A stretch of 64,000 bases of DNA from an uncultured Dehalococcoidia bacterium (lineage in GTDB: Bacteria > Chloroflexota > Dehalococcoidia > Lucifugimonadales > UBA3495), in contig OY282456.1 of NCBI GenBank assembly GCA_958296225.1, positions 1,984,001 through 2,048,000 on the forward strand, given 5' to 3'. Below the pieces are notes generated by a model, which was not told the DNA's origin, ran no database searches, and saw only the letters and a program-made list of their open reading frames with translations. The position numbers and the translations under genes were made by a program. Within the stretch, counting starts at the first letter, position 1, and every line of letters starts with the position of its first letter. Shown here in pieces: positions 17,383 through 25,237 of this stretch.

Positions 17383-18402
17383 ATGAACACCGTAACTCTG
17401 GACCGATTCGAGCTCGGGGGGCCGCTGGGCAGCGGCGCCGACTACGACGTGCGCGCCGCCGTGGACCGCGAAACCGGGCGGCCGGTGGTACTCAAACGGC
17501 CATCGCCGCAGACGGCGCGCCGGCAAATGCACGGCCCCGTGGAGGAGCGCACCACCCGGATTCTGGAAGCCTACGAAAGGGCCGGCCAGTATTGCGCCAA
17601 CGTGCCCCGCGTCATCGGCGTTACCGACGCCGGCATCCACGACGGATACTTTGGCGACGACGTGGGCCAGCCTTACCGGGTGCGCGTGGAGGAGCGCGCC
17701 GCCGGCATCCCCCTGGTGGGAGACCCGCGCAGCCGAATCCTGCGGGTACCCATCGGCCTGGGCCAGAACCTGTTTGCGCTGCACCCGCCGGTTTTGCCGG
17801 AGGGCGCGGGCGCGTGGCCCATCCAGACGCAGCTGCTGGCCGCGCAGGAGACTTACGCGGCGGCCGGCTACGCGCTGCTCGATTTGGGGCCGCACAACGT
17901 TTTCTATTCGCCGGGTTCGGGGCGCATTGCGCTGATTGACGCCGGCGCCCTGGTGGGCCACGGGGTTGAACGCGCCCAGGGGAACCGGGGGCCGCAGGAT
18001 GTCCACGATTTCTACCTGGAGATGCTCAAGTTCTACATCACGCCGGAGCCGCCGCCCGGTGAGGCTTCCGGCTATTTCGATCCCTACAACCAGCGCCCGA
18101 TTATCTCGCTGGAGCAGGAATGCGACGACCTGGCCCGCGCCTTTGCCGCCGCCGGCGACGGCTTGCGAGAGGCGGCCACGGCCTGCATCGGCAAGGTTCG
18201 CCAGCGCGCCTATGCCACGGTGGCCGATTTCGGCAGGGACTTGCAGGAATGTCTCCACCTGATTACCATTCGCAACGATAGCCGGCCCGACCCCGACGCG
18301 GCGCATACGGCCTGGCAAACGGCGCTGAACCGCCTCACCGAAAATCACTGGACGCGCTACCAATTCGACGCCAACACCGAATTAGCGGGTCTGACCACCT
18401 GA
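17383..18402 (+). CDS. Protein kinase-like protein
   Basis: 339 residues. It has a glycine-rich loop GPLGSGADYDV at about 13-23 and a VLKRP lysine at 38. The catalytic-loop equivalent is LDLGPHN (D167, N172), with the first His-Arg of HRD replaced, and the DFG equivalent is IDAG (D186). These retain the residues needed for phosphotransfer, so it is likely an active but atypical Ser/Thr or small-molecule kinase. No membrane segment or sensor domain is visible. It starts 11 bases after prmA and is followed 37 bases later by a PP2C phosphatase, which suggests a reversible phosphorylation pair. Substrate unknown. Confidence 0.65.
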   Translation: MNTVTLDRFELGGPLGSGADYDVRAAVDRETGRPVVLKRPSPQTARRQMHGPVEERTTRILEAYERAGQYCANVPRVIGVTDAGIHDGYFGDDVGQPYRVRVEERAAGIPLVGDPRSRILRVPIGLGQNLFALHPPVLPEGAGAWPIQTQLLAAQETYAAAGYALLDLGPHNVFYSPGSGRIALIDAGALVGHGVERAQGNRGPQDVHDFYLEMLKFYITPEPPPGEASGYFDPYNQRPIISLEQECDDLARAFAAAGDGLREAATACIGKVRQRAYATVADFGRDLQECLHLITIRNDSRPDPDAAHTAWQTALNRLTENHWTRYQFDANTELAGLTT

Positions 18403-18439
18403 TTATTACAACCTAATTCGCTGCGAGGACTGCGGTATC

Positions 18440-19120
18440 ATGCTCACCAGTTCGATGGCAATTCTCCACGACAATGAAGCCCACGGCGAGGACAGCTACC
18501 TGACCCGCGACCTGGGCGACGGGAACTTTCTGGACGTGGTGCTGGACGGGGTCACCGGCCACGGGGGTGAAGAAGCGAGTACCTCAGTGGCCGAGGCGCT
18601 GAATCAGGCCAGCATCTCCGGCCCGGAGGACATAGTGGCCGTCCTGCACGAGCAGAACGCCGACTTCCACCAGGTCGGCGGCGGGCGCTTCCTGCTCACC
18701 ACGGCGTCGGCGGCCCTCTATCTCAATGGCCGCCTGCACATCGTTTCCGTCGGCGACAGCCCCATTTACATAATTCGCCCCGAGGGTTACGAGCAATACA
18801 GCGGGCGCATGGGCGGCCTCATCCGCCTGGGCATCTCCAAGGCCGTCGGCGGGGATGCCACGCTGTCGGTGTTCCAGACCGAATTAGACTTGTCTCCCGC
18901 CGACCGCCTGGTGTGCTGCACCGACGGCGTCAGCGACAACCTGCTGGGCGACGAGCTGATGGAGATTGTGCGCGGCGCGGCCAACGCCGAGGATGCGTCG
19001 GGGCAGGTCAAGGCGCTGGTGAACCAGCATATTGAGCAGGGGCGGGACATACGGTTTCGCGGCGGGCGGTTCCGGCACGACGACGAAACGGCCATTTTCC
19101 GGTTTTTTGCGGAAGGGTAG
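18440..19120 (+). CDS. PP2C-family protein serine/threonine phosphatase
   Basis: 226 residues, the usual length for a minimal bacterial PP2C. Motifs in order: GEDSYL near residue 14, metal-binding VLDGVTGHGG, TTASAALYL, SVGDSPIYII, CTDGVSDNL and the final DDETAIF. The aspartates that hold the two metal ions are present. It removes phosphate from Ser/Thr and is predicted cytosolic. GAGG lies 12 bases before the ATG. Its position next to the kinase-like gene makes that protein's targets its likely substrates. Confidence 0.88.
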   Translation: MLTSSMAILHDNEAHGEDSYLTRDLGDGNFLDVVLDGVTGHGGEEASTSVAEALNQASISGPEDIVAVLHEQNADFHQVGGGRFLLTTASAALYLNGRLHIVSVGDSPIYIIRPEGYEQYSGRMGGLIRLGISKAVGGDATLSVFQTELDLSPADRLVCCTDGVSDNLLGDELMEIVRGAANAEDASGQVKALVNQHIEQGRDIRFRGGRFRHDDETAIFRFFAEG

Positions 19121-19188
19121 GCGTTCAGACTTTCAGTTGAGGGTCAAAGGAAGGCAAAGGCGGCAAAAGGCGGAAGAGAGGTGACGAG

Positions 19189-19401
19189 ATGGCACGACGC
19201 GATGAGATTCCGCCGTTTATGGATTTCGAGAAACACCGGGTAAAGCTGGGCATCGGGTTGGGGATAGGTTGCCCCGCCGCCGGATTGATGCTGTGGGCCT
19301 ACGGGATAACCCCGTTGGGCATCGCCTTCGCCGCCGGGACCGCCGGGCTTTGCCTGGGCATAGTGTACCTGATTGACCGTTTAGGTCGGACGATAGATTG
19401 A
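19189..19401 (+). CDS. Small membrane protein, 70 aa
   Basis: A short charged N terminus (MARRDEIPPFMDFEKHRVK) precedes two hydrophobic segments, LGIGLGIGCPAAGLMLWAYG and LGIAFAAGTAGLCLGIVYLI, and a short basic tail. GAGAGG lies 8 bases before the ATG. No family recognised. It may be the last gene of the dnaJ-prmA-kinase-phosphatase cluster, 68 bases after the phosphatase. Confidence 0.6.
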   Translation: MARRDEIPPFMDFEKHRVKLGIGLGIGCPAAGLMLWAYGITPLGIAFAAGTAGLCLGIVYLIDRLGRTID

Positions 19402-19416
19402 TGAACGGCGACGAAA

Positions 19417-19746
19417 GTGGCGGCGATTAACATTAGCCGGGAATCGTCTGATGGGAACTCAGCGGTAATCACCCGACTGGCTGTTGGCATTGCATGGGGG
19501 AGTCTGGCCGCATACTGTGCGGTCGTCGTAACCGGCTTGTCAACATTATTCAGGACATCGGCAGCGTTGCAATTCAGGTGGTTTGAGTCCGTTTTTTACA
19601 TCGATGGACAGGATGGGCAGGATTTTTCCGATTGGGATTTGGTGGATTCCGGCTGGTGCCGGAATGACAGCAAGGTACAACCACCTACATTGCAACGCTA
19701 CCGCAAGGAACCGGCCGGATGCTGCCCCGGTGCGGGTATGTGTTAG
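19417..19746 (+). pseudogene. Possible small membrane-protein gene whose 3' half is MITE sequence
   Basis: A GTG-start frame encodes about 48 residues with one clear hydrophobic segment (LAVGIAWGSLAAYCAVVVTG). It then runs directly into MITE copy C at 19560, whose translation (LQFRWFESVF) makes up the rest. This looks like a small gene interrupted by the element, or an accidental frame. The start lacks a good ribosome site. Low confidence. Confidence 0.3.
19560..19702 (+). mobile_element. MITE-like element, copy C
   Basis: 143 bases with the best-preserved terminal inverted repeats: GGCAGCGTTGCAATTCAGG on the left, and CCTACATTGCAACGCTACC on the right, its near-exact reverse complement. The interior has TGAGTCCGTTTTTTACA, a GGACAGGATGGGCAGG tract and a GGATTCCGGCTGGTGCCGG palindrome. 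No coding capacity. It lies between the small membrane-protein gene and the inositol operon. Confidence 0.78.
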
Positions 19747-19838
19747 ACTGTTGGGCAGACTGCAAGCTCAAACCGTTGACCGTTCGGACTTCTGAATCCG
19801 GGCGATTCCCGGCCCGCAGGGCCGCAAGGAGAACTCAA

Positions 19839-20951
19839 TTGGGCAAGATAAAGGTTGCCATCATTGGCGTGGGCAACTGCGCGTCGTCGCTGGTTCAGGG
19901 TATTCACAAGTACGTTGAAACGCCCGATGACGAACCCATCCCCGGCGTGATGCACAACCGCGTCGGGGAATACCGCATTGAGGATATTGAGGTCGTCGCC
20001 GCCTTTGACGTTGACCGGAACAAGGTGGGCAAAGACCTTTCGCAGGCCATTTTCACCGCGCCGAACAACACCATCAAGTTTGCCGACGTGCCGTATCTGG
20101 GCGTGCCGGTGGAGCGGGGGATGACCCACGACGGCATTGGCCGCTACGTGTCCGACCTGGTGGTGAAATCGCCGCACAGCACGGCGGACATCTCCGGCAT
20201 TCTGAGAGAACGGGAGGTGGACGTGGTCATCAACTACCTGCCGGTGGGCAGCGAGATGGCGACCAAGTGGTACGTGGAGCAGATTCTGGACGCCCGCTGC
20301 GCGATGATTAACTGTATCCCCGTATTTATCGCCCGCGAAAACTACTGGCGCAGCCGCTTTGAAGAGCGGGGCGTGCCCGTTATCGGCGACGACATCAAAT
20401 CCCAGGTGGGCGCAACCATCGTCCATCGGGTGCTGACCCGCCTGATGGAGAACCGCGGCGCTGAGATTGACAACACCTATCAGCTGAACTTCGGCGGCAA
20501 CACCGACTTTCTCAATATGCTGGAGCGGGAGCGGCTGGTTTCCAAGAAGATTTCCAAGACCGGCTCCGTAACCAGCCAGATGGACGAAGAGCCGGAGGCG
20601 GATACTATCCACATCGGCCCCAGCGACCACGTGCCGTGGCTGCAAGACCGGAAATGGTGCTACATCCATATTGACGGCAAGGTGTTCGGCGGCGCTCCGG
20701 TCAAGATGGAGGTCAAGCTGGAAGTGTGGGACAGTCCCAACTCCGCCGGCGTGGTGGTGGACGCCATCCGCTGCGCCAAGCTGGCGCTGGACCACGGGCA
20801 GAGCGGCGCCGTGTTCGCGCCCTCGGCCTACTTTATGAAGAGTCCGCCCATCCAGTACACCGACGCCGAGGCCCACGAGATGGTGGAGGCTTTTATTGCC
20901 GACCCGTCGGTGGCCGGCGCGCAAGTCAAACAGCGCGACGGGAGCAGGTAA
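19839..20951 (+). CDS. ino1: Inositol-3-phosphate synthase
   Basis: 370 residues from TTG 19839, chosen because AAGGAG (19826-19831) lies 7 bases upstream and the product then begins at the Rossmann strand [14 protein letters not shown]. The NAD-binding GVGNCASS, the [11 protein letters not shown] segment, the NYLPVGSE region, and the catalytic lysine-rich [11 protein letters not shown] and [13 protein letters not shown] all match the short bacterial/archaeal MIPS form. It isomerises glucose-6-phosphate to 1L-myo-inositol 1-phosphate. It heads a cluster with a PimA-like glycosyltransferase and a CDP-alcohol phosphotransferase, so the product probably feeds phosphatidylinositol. Confidence 0.92.
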   Translation: MGKIKVAIIGVGNCASSLVQGIHKYVETPDDEPIPGVMHNRVGEYRIEDIEVVAAFDVDRNKVGKDLSQAIFTAPNNTIKFADVPYLGVPVERGMTHDGIGRYVSDLVVKSPHSTADISGILREREVDVVINYLPVGSEMATKWYVEQILDARCAMINCIPVFIARENYWRSRFEERGVPVIGDDIKSQVGATIVHRVLTRLMENRGAEIDNTYQLNFGGNTDFLNMLERERLVSKKISKTGSVTSQMDEEPEADTIHIGPSDHVPWLQDRKWCYIHIDGKVFGGAPVKMEVKLEVWDSPNSAGVVVDAIRCAKLALDHGQSGAVFAPSAYFMKSPPIQYTDAEAHEMVEAFIADPSVAGAQVKQRDGSR

Positions 20952-21034
20952 GCGGCGCAATCGCCCATCATTACTGCGCCAAGTACCACGCGCCAAGTAC
21001 CACACACCAAGCGCCACGGCAGGAAGGCAGGGCC

Positions 21035-22189
21035 ATGAAAATCGCCATGGTCTCGCCTTACGACTTTGCCTGGCCCGGCGGGGTCAACGCGCACGTCGCC
21101 CAACTCTCCGCCGAGCTGCGGGAGCGCGGCCACGCGGTGCGCATCATCGCCCCCCAGACGCCGGCCCGGCCGCTGACCGCCGACCTGGCCGCGGAGCAGT
21201 TCATCCCCATGGGCCGGACGGTGCCGCTGTCGGCCGGCGGCTCCACGGCGCGGGTTACGCTGTCCTGGTGGCTGTACCCGCGCGTGCGGGGGCTGATGGC
21301 CCGGGAGTCCTTTGACATCGTGCATCTCCACGAACCGCTGGCGCCCATCTTGCCGCTGATGGTCTTGCACCACTCCAACGCCGTCAACATCGGCACTTTT
21401 CACGCCTATTCCGACCGCCAGCGTCTCTACCGCCTGTCCCGCCCCGCCCTGCGCCGGTGGCAGCGCCGTCTGCACGGACGCATCGCCGTATCGCCGGCGG
21501 CCCGCGCTTTCGTCGCCCCGCACTTTCCGCAGCACGCCTGCCGGGTCATTCCCAACGGCATTGAATACCGGCGCTTTGCCGACGCAGCGCCATTTCCGCA
21601 TTTGCGGGATGGCCGGTTCAACATCCTTTTTGTGGGTCGGAAGGATGAGCGCAAGGGTCTGCGCTACCTGCTGAATGCCTTTGCCCGCCTGCTGACGCAG
21701 CGCGAAAACCTGCGCCTGGTCATCGTGGGGCCGGGTTCGCCGGACCGGGAGAGCAGCCGCATCCTGACTGAGATTGCCGGCAGCGACGCCGGAGCCGTCG
21801 TCAGCGCCGGAGCTGTTTCCAACTGCGACCTGCCGCGCTATTACGCCAGCGCCGACGCGTTTTGCAGCCCGGCCACGGGCGGCGAGAGTTTCGGCATCGT
21901 GCTGCTGGAAGCGATGGCCGCCGGCGCGCCGGTGGTGGCGTCGGACATTGACGGCTATCGGGACATCGTTACCCACGAGCGGGACGGACTGCTGACCGCG
22001 CCGCGAGACCCCGCCGCCATCGCCGCCGCCATCGCCCGCGTGGCCGACCATCCGGACCTAGCCGCCCGTTTGTCCGACTCCGGCCGGCGCGTCGCCGCGA
22101 ACTACCGCTGGGAGCGCGTGGCATCGGACGTGGAGAACTATTACCAACACTGCATCCAGGAGGCCAAAGCCAATGGCAACGCCCGGTAG
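21035..22189 (+). CDS. pimA: GT4 glycosyltransferase, PimA-like (phosphatidylinositol mannosyltransferase)
   Basis: 384 residues from ATG 21035 with AGGAAGG upstream. GT-B fold: the N-terminal domain opens MVSPYDFAWPGGVNAHV, the PimA/GT4 acceptor-side loop. VIPNGIE and FVGRKDERKGL follow, then the donor-binding E-x7-E motif in GGESFGIVLLEAMAAG (about 285-300). PimA transfers mannose from GDP-mannose to phosphatidylinositol at the inner membrane face. The flanking inositol-3-phosphate synthase and CDP-alcohol phosphotransferase support a PI acceptor. It overlaps the next gene by 17 bases. Confidence 0.78.
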   Translation: MKIAMVSPYDFAWPGGVNAHVAQLSAELRERGHAVRIIAPQTPARPLTADLAAEQFIPMGRTVPLSAGGSTARVTLSWWLYPRVRGLMARESFDIVHLHEPLAPILPLMVLHHSNAVNIGTFHAYSDRQRLYRLSRPALRRWQRRLHGRIAVSPAARAFVAPHFPQHACRVIPNGIEYRRFADAAPFPHLRDGRFNILFVGRKDERKGLRYLLNAFARLLTQRENLRLVIVGPGSPDRESSRILTEIAGSDAGAVVSAGAVSNCDLPRYYASADAFCSPATGGESFGIVLLEAMAAGAPVVASDIDGYRDIVTHERDGLLTAPRDPAAIAAAIARVADHPDLAARLSDSGRRVAANYRWERVASDVENYYQHCIQEAKANGNAR

Positions 22190-22805
22190 AGAACAACTGC
22201 GCGCCGCAATATTGCGCTACGTGGAAATCCCCGGGGCGCGGGCCTGCAACGCCATTGGATTGACTCCCAACATCATCACGCTCGGCGGATTTGCGGTGTG
22301 CGTTGCCGGGGCCGCGCTGGTTGCCCTCGGCTGGCCGCTGTACGGGGGAATCGTCTTTCTGCTGGGGGGCATCCTGGACCTCTTTGACGGCGCGCTGGCC
22401 CGGTTGACCGGCCGGGCGTCGCCCTTCGGGGCGCTGCTGGATTCGGTGTTCGACCGGCTGGGGGAGGCCGCGCTGTTCGTCGGCCTGGGCCTGTATTACC
22501 TGCTGGCCGATTTGCCGCCAACGCAGCTGCTGGCAAGTATGCTGGCGGTGCTGCTGGGGCTGGTGTTCTCGCAAGGGGTGTCGTACCTGCGCGCCCGCGG
22601 CGAAGGATTGGGCGCGTTCACCCGCTCCGGCATAATGACGCGGACGGAACGGGTCATTATCCTGGGCGCCGGCTTGATTGCCGAGGGTTTGGCCCCCGTG
22701 CCGGTAATGGTCTGGATACTCTGGCTAATCGCCGCCGTATCCTGCTTTACCCTGTTCCAGCGGATGTTCACGATACGGGGGATTCTGGAGCAACAAGGAG
22801 ACTAG
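22173..22805 (+). CDS. CDP-alcohol phosphotransferase, probable phosphatidylinositol (phosphate) synthase
   Basis: 210 residues with about six membrane segments. The full family motif is present: D69-x2-D72-G73-x2-A76-R77-x8-G86-x3-D90-x3-D94. Such enzymes exchange CMP of CDP-diacylglycerol for an alcohol. Next to inositol-3-phosphate synthase, inositol 1-phosphate is the most likely acceptor, as in actinobacterial and archaeal PIP synthases. PgsA (glycerol-3-phosphate) is the alternative. It overlaps the glycosyltransferase by 17 bases, so the two are translationally coupled. Confidence 0.82.
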   Translation: MATPGREQLRAAILRYVEIPGARACNAIGLTPNIITLGGFAVCVAGAALVALGWPLYGGIVFLLGGILDLFDGALARLTGRASPFGALLDSVFDRLGEAALFVGLGLYYLLADLPPTQLLASMLAVLLGLVFSQGVSYLRARGEGLGAFTRSGIMTRTERVIILGAGLIAEGLAPVPVMVWILWLIAAVSCFTLFQRMFTIRGILEQQGD

Positions 22806-22810
22806 TCGCT

Positions 22811-23521
22811 ATGGTTGCCAAACCGATTACCGAAACGCCGGCATCGCTGCGGGAAGCGATGTGGATTGACGGCGACCCGACGCCATCCCCGCTGCACCTG
22901 GACTTTCGCCCGGTGCTGGAGCTGCTCGCCCGGCTGGGGTACACAGAGCAGGACGTGGACGGATGGCTGCTCAAATTCAATCACGCCAATCGTGACCTGG
23001 TGGGCAAGCTGGAACTGAACGCCGAAGGAGCGCTGTTGGTATCACCCATGCAAAGTAAAAAAGGCGCCGGAGACGAAGCGGATACCCTCATTGACCTGGG
23101 CAATTGGAGTAGAGAATATGGTGGACGAGCGTATGGCTCCCGGTTGGGCATCCGCCTGCCCAACGGCCAGCGTTATGCGCCGGATGCCGCCTGGCTTACG
23201 CCGGAGCAGGAATCGGCAGCCGACCGTATCTTGCAAGACAGCGACGATTGGCTGCTGCCCTTTTGCCCCGCCTTTGTGGTTGAAATCCTTTCCCGCAACG
23301 ACAGCGTGGCCGCGGCGCAGCGCAAGATGGTTGACTATATCGCCAACGGCGCGCTGCTGGGCTGGCTGATTGACCCCTACCGGCGGCGGGTTCATATCTA
23401 CCGCCCCGGCGTTGCGCCGGAAACGCTGGATGACCCGGATACGGTGAGCGGCGAGCCGGAACTGCCGGGGTTTGTGTTTGAGGCGCGGCGGCGGATTTTT
23501 GACCGGCGCCAGTCCGGTTAG
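22811..23521 (+). CDS. Uma2-family (DUF820) PD-(D/E)XK-like protein, tandem copy 1
   Basis: 236 residues. The nuclease-like core carries RYAPDAAW then FVVEILSRNDSVAAAQRKM, the PD..ExK-type arrangement with E replacing the usual variants. A tail (GALLGWLIDPYRRRVHIYRP) is typical of Uma2. An N-terminal extension (REAMWIDGDPTPSPLHLDF) precedes the core. It begins 5 bases after the phosphotransferase gene, so it rides on the inositol-lipid transcript. Uma2 proteins are widely annotated as restriction-endonuclease-like, but their role is unproven. Copy 2 follows 28 bases later. Confidence 0.85.
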   Translation: MVAKPITETPASLREAMWIDGDPTPSPLHLDFRPVLELLARLGYTEQDVDGWLLKFNHANRDLVGKLELNAEGALLVSPMQSKKGAGDEADTLIDLGNWSREYGGRAYGSRLGIRLPNGQRYAPDAAWLTPEQESAADRILQDSDDWLLPFCPAFVVEILSRNDSVAAAQRKMVDYIANGALLGWLIDPYRRRVHIYRPGVAPETLDDPDTVSGEPELPGFVFEARRRIFDRRQSG

Positions 23522-23549
23522 ATTACCGCAAGCAAGGGGATTAAGGCTT

Positions 23550-24254
23550 ATGGCTGCCAAACCAATTACCGAAACGCCGGCATCGCTGCGGGAAGCGATG
23601 TGGATTGACGGCGACCCGACGCCATCCCCGCTGCACCTGGACTTTCGCCCGGTGCTGGAGCTGCTCGCCCGGCTGGGATACACGGAGCGGGATGTGGACG
23701 GATGGCTGCTCAAATTCAATCACGCCAATCGTGACTTGGTGGGTAAGCTGGAACTGAACGCCGAAGGAGCGCTGCTGGTATCGCCTATGTTGAGAGAAGA
23801 AGGCTCGGGAGATGAAACGGAAACCCTCACTGACCTGAATATATGGTCCAGAGGTTATGGAGGGAAAGCGCATGGTTCCCGGTTGGGCATCCGCCTGCCG
23901 GGTGGTCAGCGTTATGCGCCCGATGCGGCCTGGATTTCACCGGAGCAGCAGGCTAACCGCCCGCCGCCTCTGGAAGATGACTGGCTGCTGCCCTTTTGCC
24001 CCGCCTTTGTGGTTGAAATCCTTTCCCGCAACGACAGCGTGGCGGCGGCGCAGCGCAAGATGGTTGACTACATCGCCAACGGCGCGCTGCTGGGCTGGCT
24101 GATTGACCCCTACCGGCGGCGGGTTCATATCTACCGCCCCGGCGTTGCGCCGGAAACGCTGGATGACCCGGATACGGTGAGCGGCGAGCCGGAACTGCCG
24201 GGGTTTGTGTTTGAGGCGCGGCAGCGGATTTTTGACCGGCGCCAGTCCGGTTAG
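23550..24254 (+). CDS. Uma2-family (DUF820) protein, tandem copy 2
   Basis: 234 residues from ATG 23550. It is nearly identical to copy 1 over the first 70 and last 85 residues. The variable middle differs in sequence (MLREEGSGDETETLTDLNIW versus a SKKGAGDEADTLIDLGNW segment) and is shorter near residue 140. The core RYAPDAAW and VVEILSRND are kept. The pattern of conserved ends and a changed middle suggests duplication followed by diversification or recombination of the central segment. Confidence 0.85.
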   Translation: MAAKPITETPASLREAMWIDGDPTPSPLHLDFRPVLELLARLGYTERDVDGWLLKFNHANRDLVGKLELNAEGALLVSPMLREEGSGDETETLTDLNIWSRGYGGKAHGSRLGIRLPGGQRYAPDAAWISPEQQANRPPPLEDDWLLPFCPAFVVEILSRNDSVAAAQRKMVDYIANGALLGWLIDPYRRRVHIYRPGVAPETLDDPDTVSGEPELPGFVFEARQRIFDRRQSG

Positions 24255-24329
24255 ATTCCCGCCCCGGCAACCGGGTTGGCAATGGCGTGGTAATATAGCG
24301 GTCAGGTTAATATCAGGAGGTTGCCCGAT

Positions 24330-25232
24330 ATGGCGTCACATTCCCTGGGACTATCGCTGCACGACGCGGCGCGGCAGATGGGGGTTCCTTTCACGGTGGA
24401 GAACGAGCCGGCGGACCGGTTCGTCGCGGTCAACGGCATGACCTTTCACTACCTGGAATGGGGAGAGCCGCACCTGCCGACGATAATGATGCTTCACGGC
24501 ATCAGCCAGCAGGCGCACAGCTGGGACTTCATCAGTCTGCCGCTGTCGGTGGACTATCACGTGATTGCGGTGGACCAGCGGGGGCACGGCGACAGCGATT
24601 GGGCGCCCGACGGGGACTATTCCACCGATGCCTATGTGGGCGATGTCGAGGGGCTGGTGTCGGCGTTGGGGCTGCGGGATTTCCACCTGATGGGCCATTC
24701 CATGGGCGGGCGCAACAGCATGGCCTGGGCGTCGGGCCGGCCGGGCGCGCTGCGGTCTTTGACTATCGTCGATACCGGGCCGGAAACGCAGCGGCGCGGC
24801 TCCAACCGCATCCAGCAGTTTCGCGAATTGCCGGACGAGCTGGATACTCTGGACGAGTTTGCCCAGCGGGTGATGGAGTACACGGGCCGCAGCCGGCAGC
24901 AAACGCTGGGGGCGCTGAAGTACAGCATCCGCCAGCGGGACGACGGCAAATGGACGTGGAAGTACGACAAGGCTATGCGCGTCAGCGGCTTTCGCGCTCC
25001 CGCCTGGACGCCGGAACAGCTGTGGGAGGGCTGGCGCAAGATAGACTGCCCGACGCTGGTAACGCGCGGCGAACGCAGCGACATTTTCTCCGCTGAAACG
25101 ATGGCCAGGATGGCGGCGGAGCATCCCGACTGCACCGCCGTCACCATTGCCAACGCCGGCCATCTGGTGCAGGGCGACAACCCGCCGGACTTTCTGGCGG
25201 CGGTGAAAGGGCTGTTGGGGCGGGTTGCGTAG
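24330..25232 (+). CDS. Alpha/beta hydrolase
   Basis: 300 residues from ATG 24330, 9 bases after a perfect AGGAGG; an in-frame TTG directly abutting the ribosome site is rejected. Oxyanion-hole motif MMLHGISQ, nucleophile elbow GHSMGG (Ser near residue 123), and a final INAGH-type histidine (IANAGHLVQGD). Such proteins hydrolyse esters, lactones or C-C bonds in catabolism; the substrate is unknown. There is a 75-base gap after the Uma2 pair. It converges with the iron-transporter gene 5 bases downstream. Confidence 0.88.
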   Translation: MASHSLGLSLHDAARQMGVPFTVENEPADRFVAVNGMTFHYLEWGEPHLPTIMMLHGISQQAHSWDFISLPLSVDYHVIAVDQRGHGDSDWAPDGDYSTDAYVGDVEGLVSALGLRDFHLMGHSMGGRNSMAWASGRPGALRSLTIVDTGPETQRRGSNRIQQFRELPDELDTLDEFAQRVMEYTGRSRQQTLGALKYSIRQRDDGKWTWKYDKAMRVSGFRAPAWTPEQLWEGWRKIDCPTLVTRGERSDIFSAETMARMAAEHPDCTAVTIANAGHLVQGDNPPDFLAAVKGLLGRVA

Positions 25233-25237
25233 GTCGG

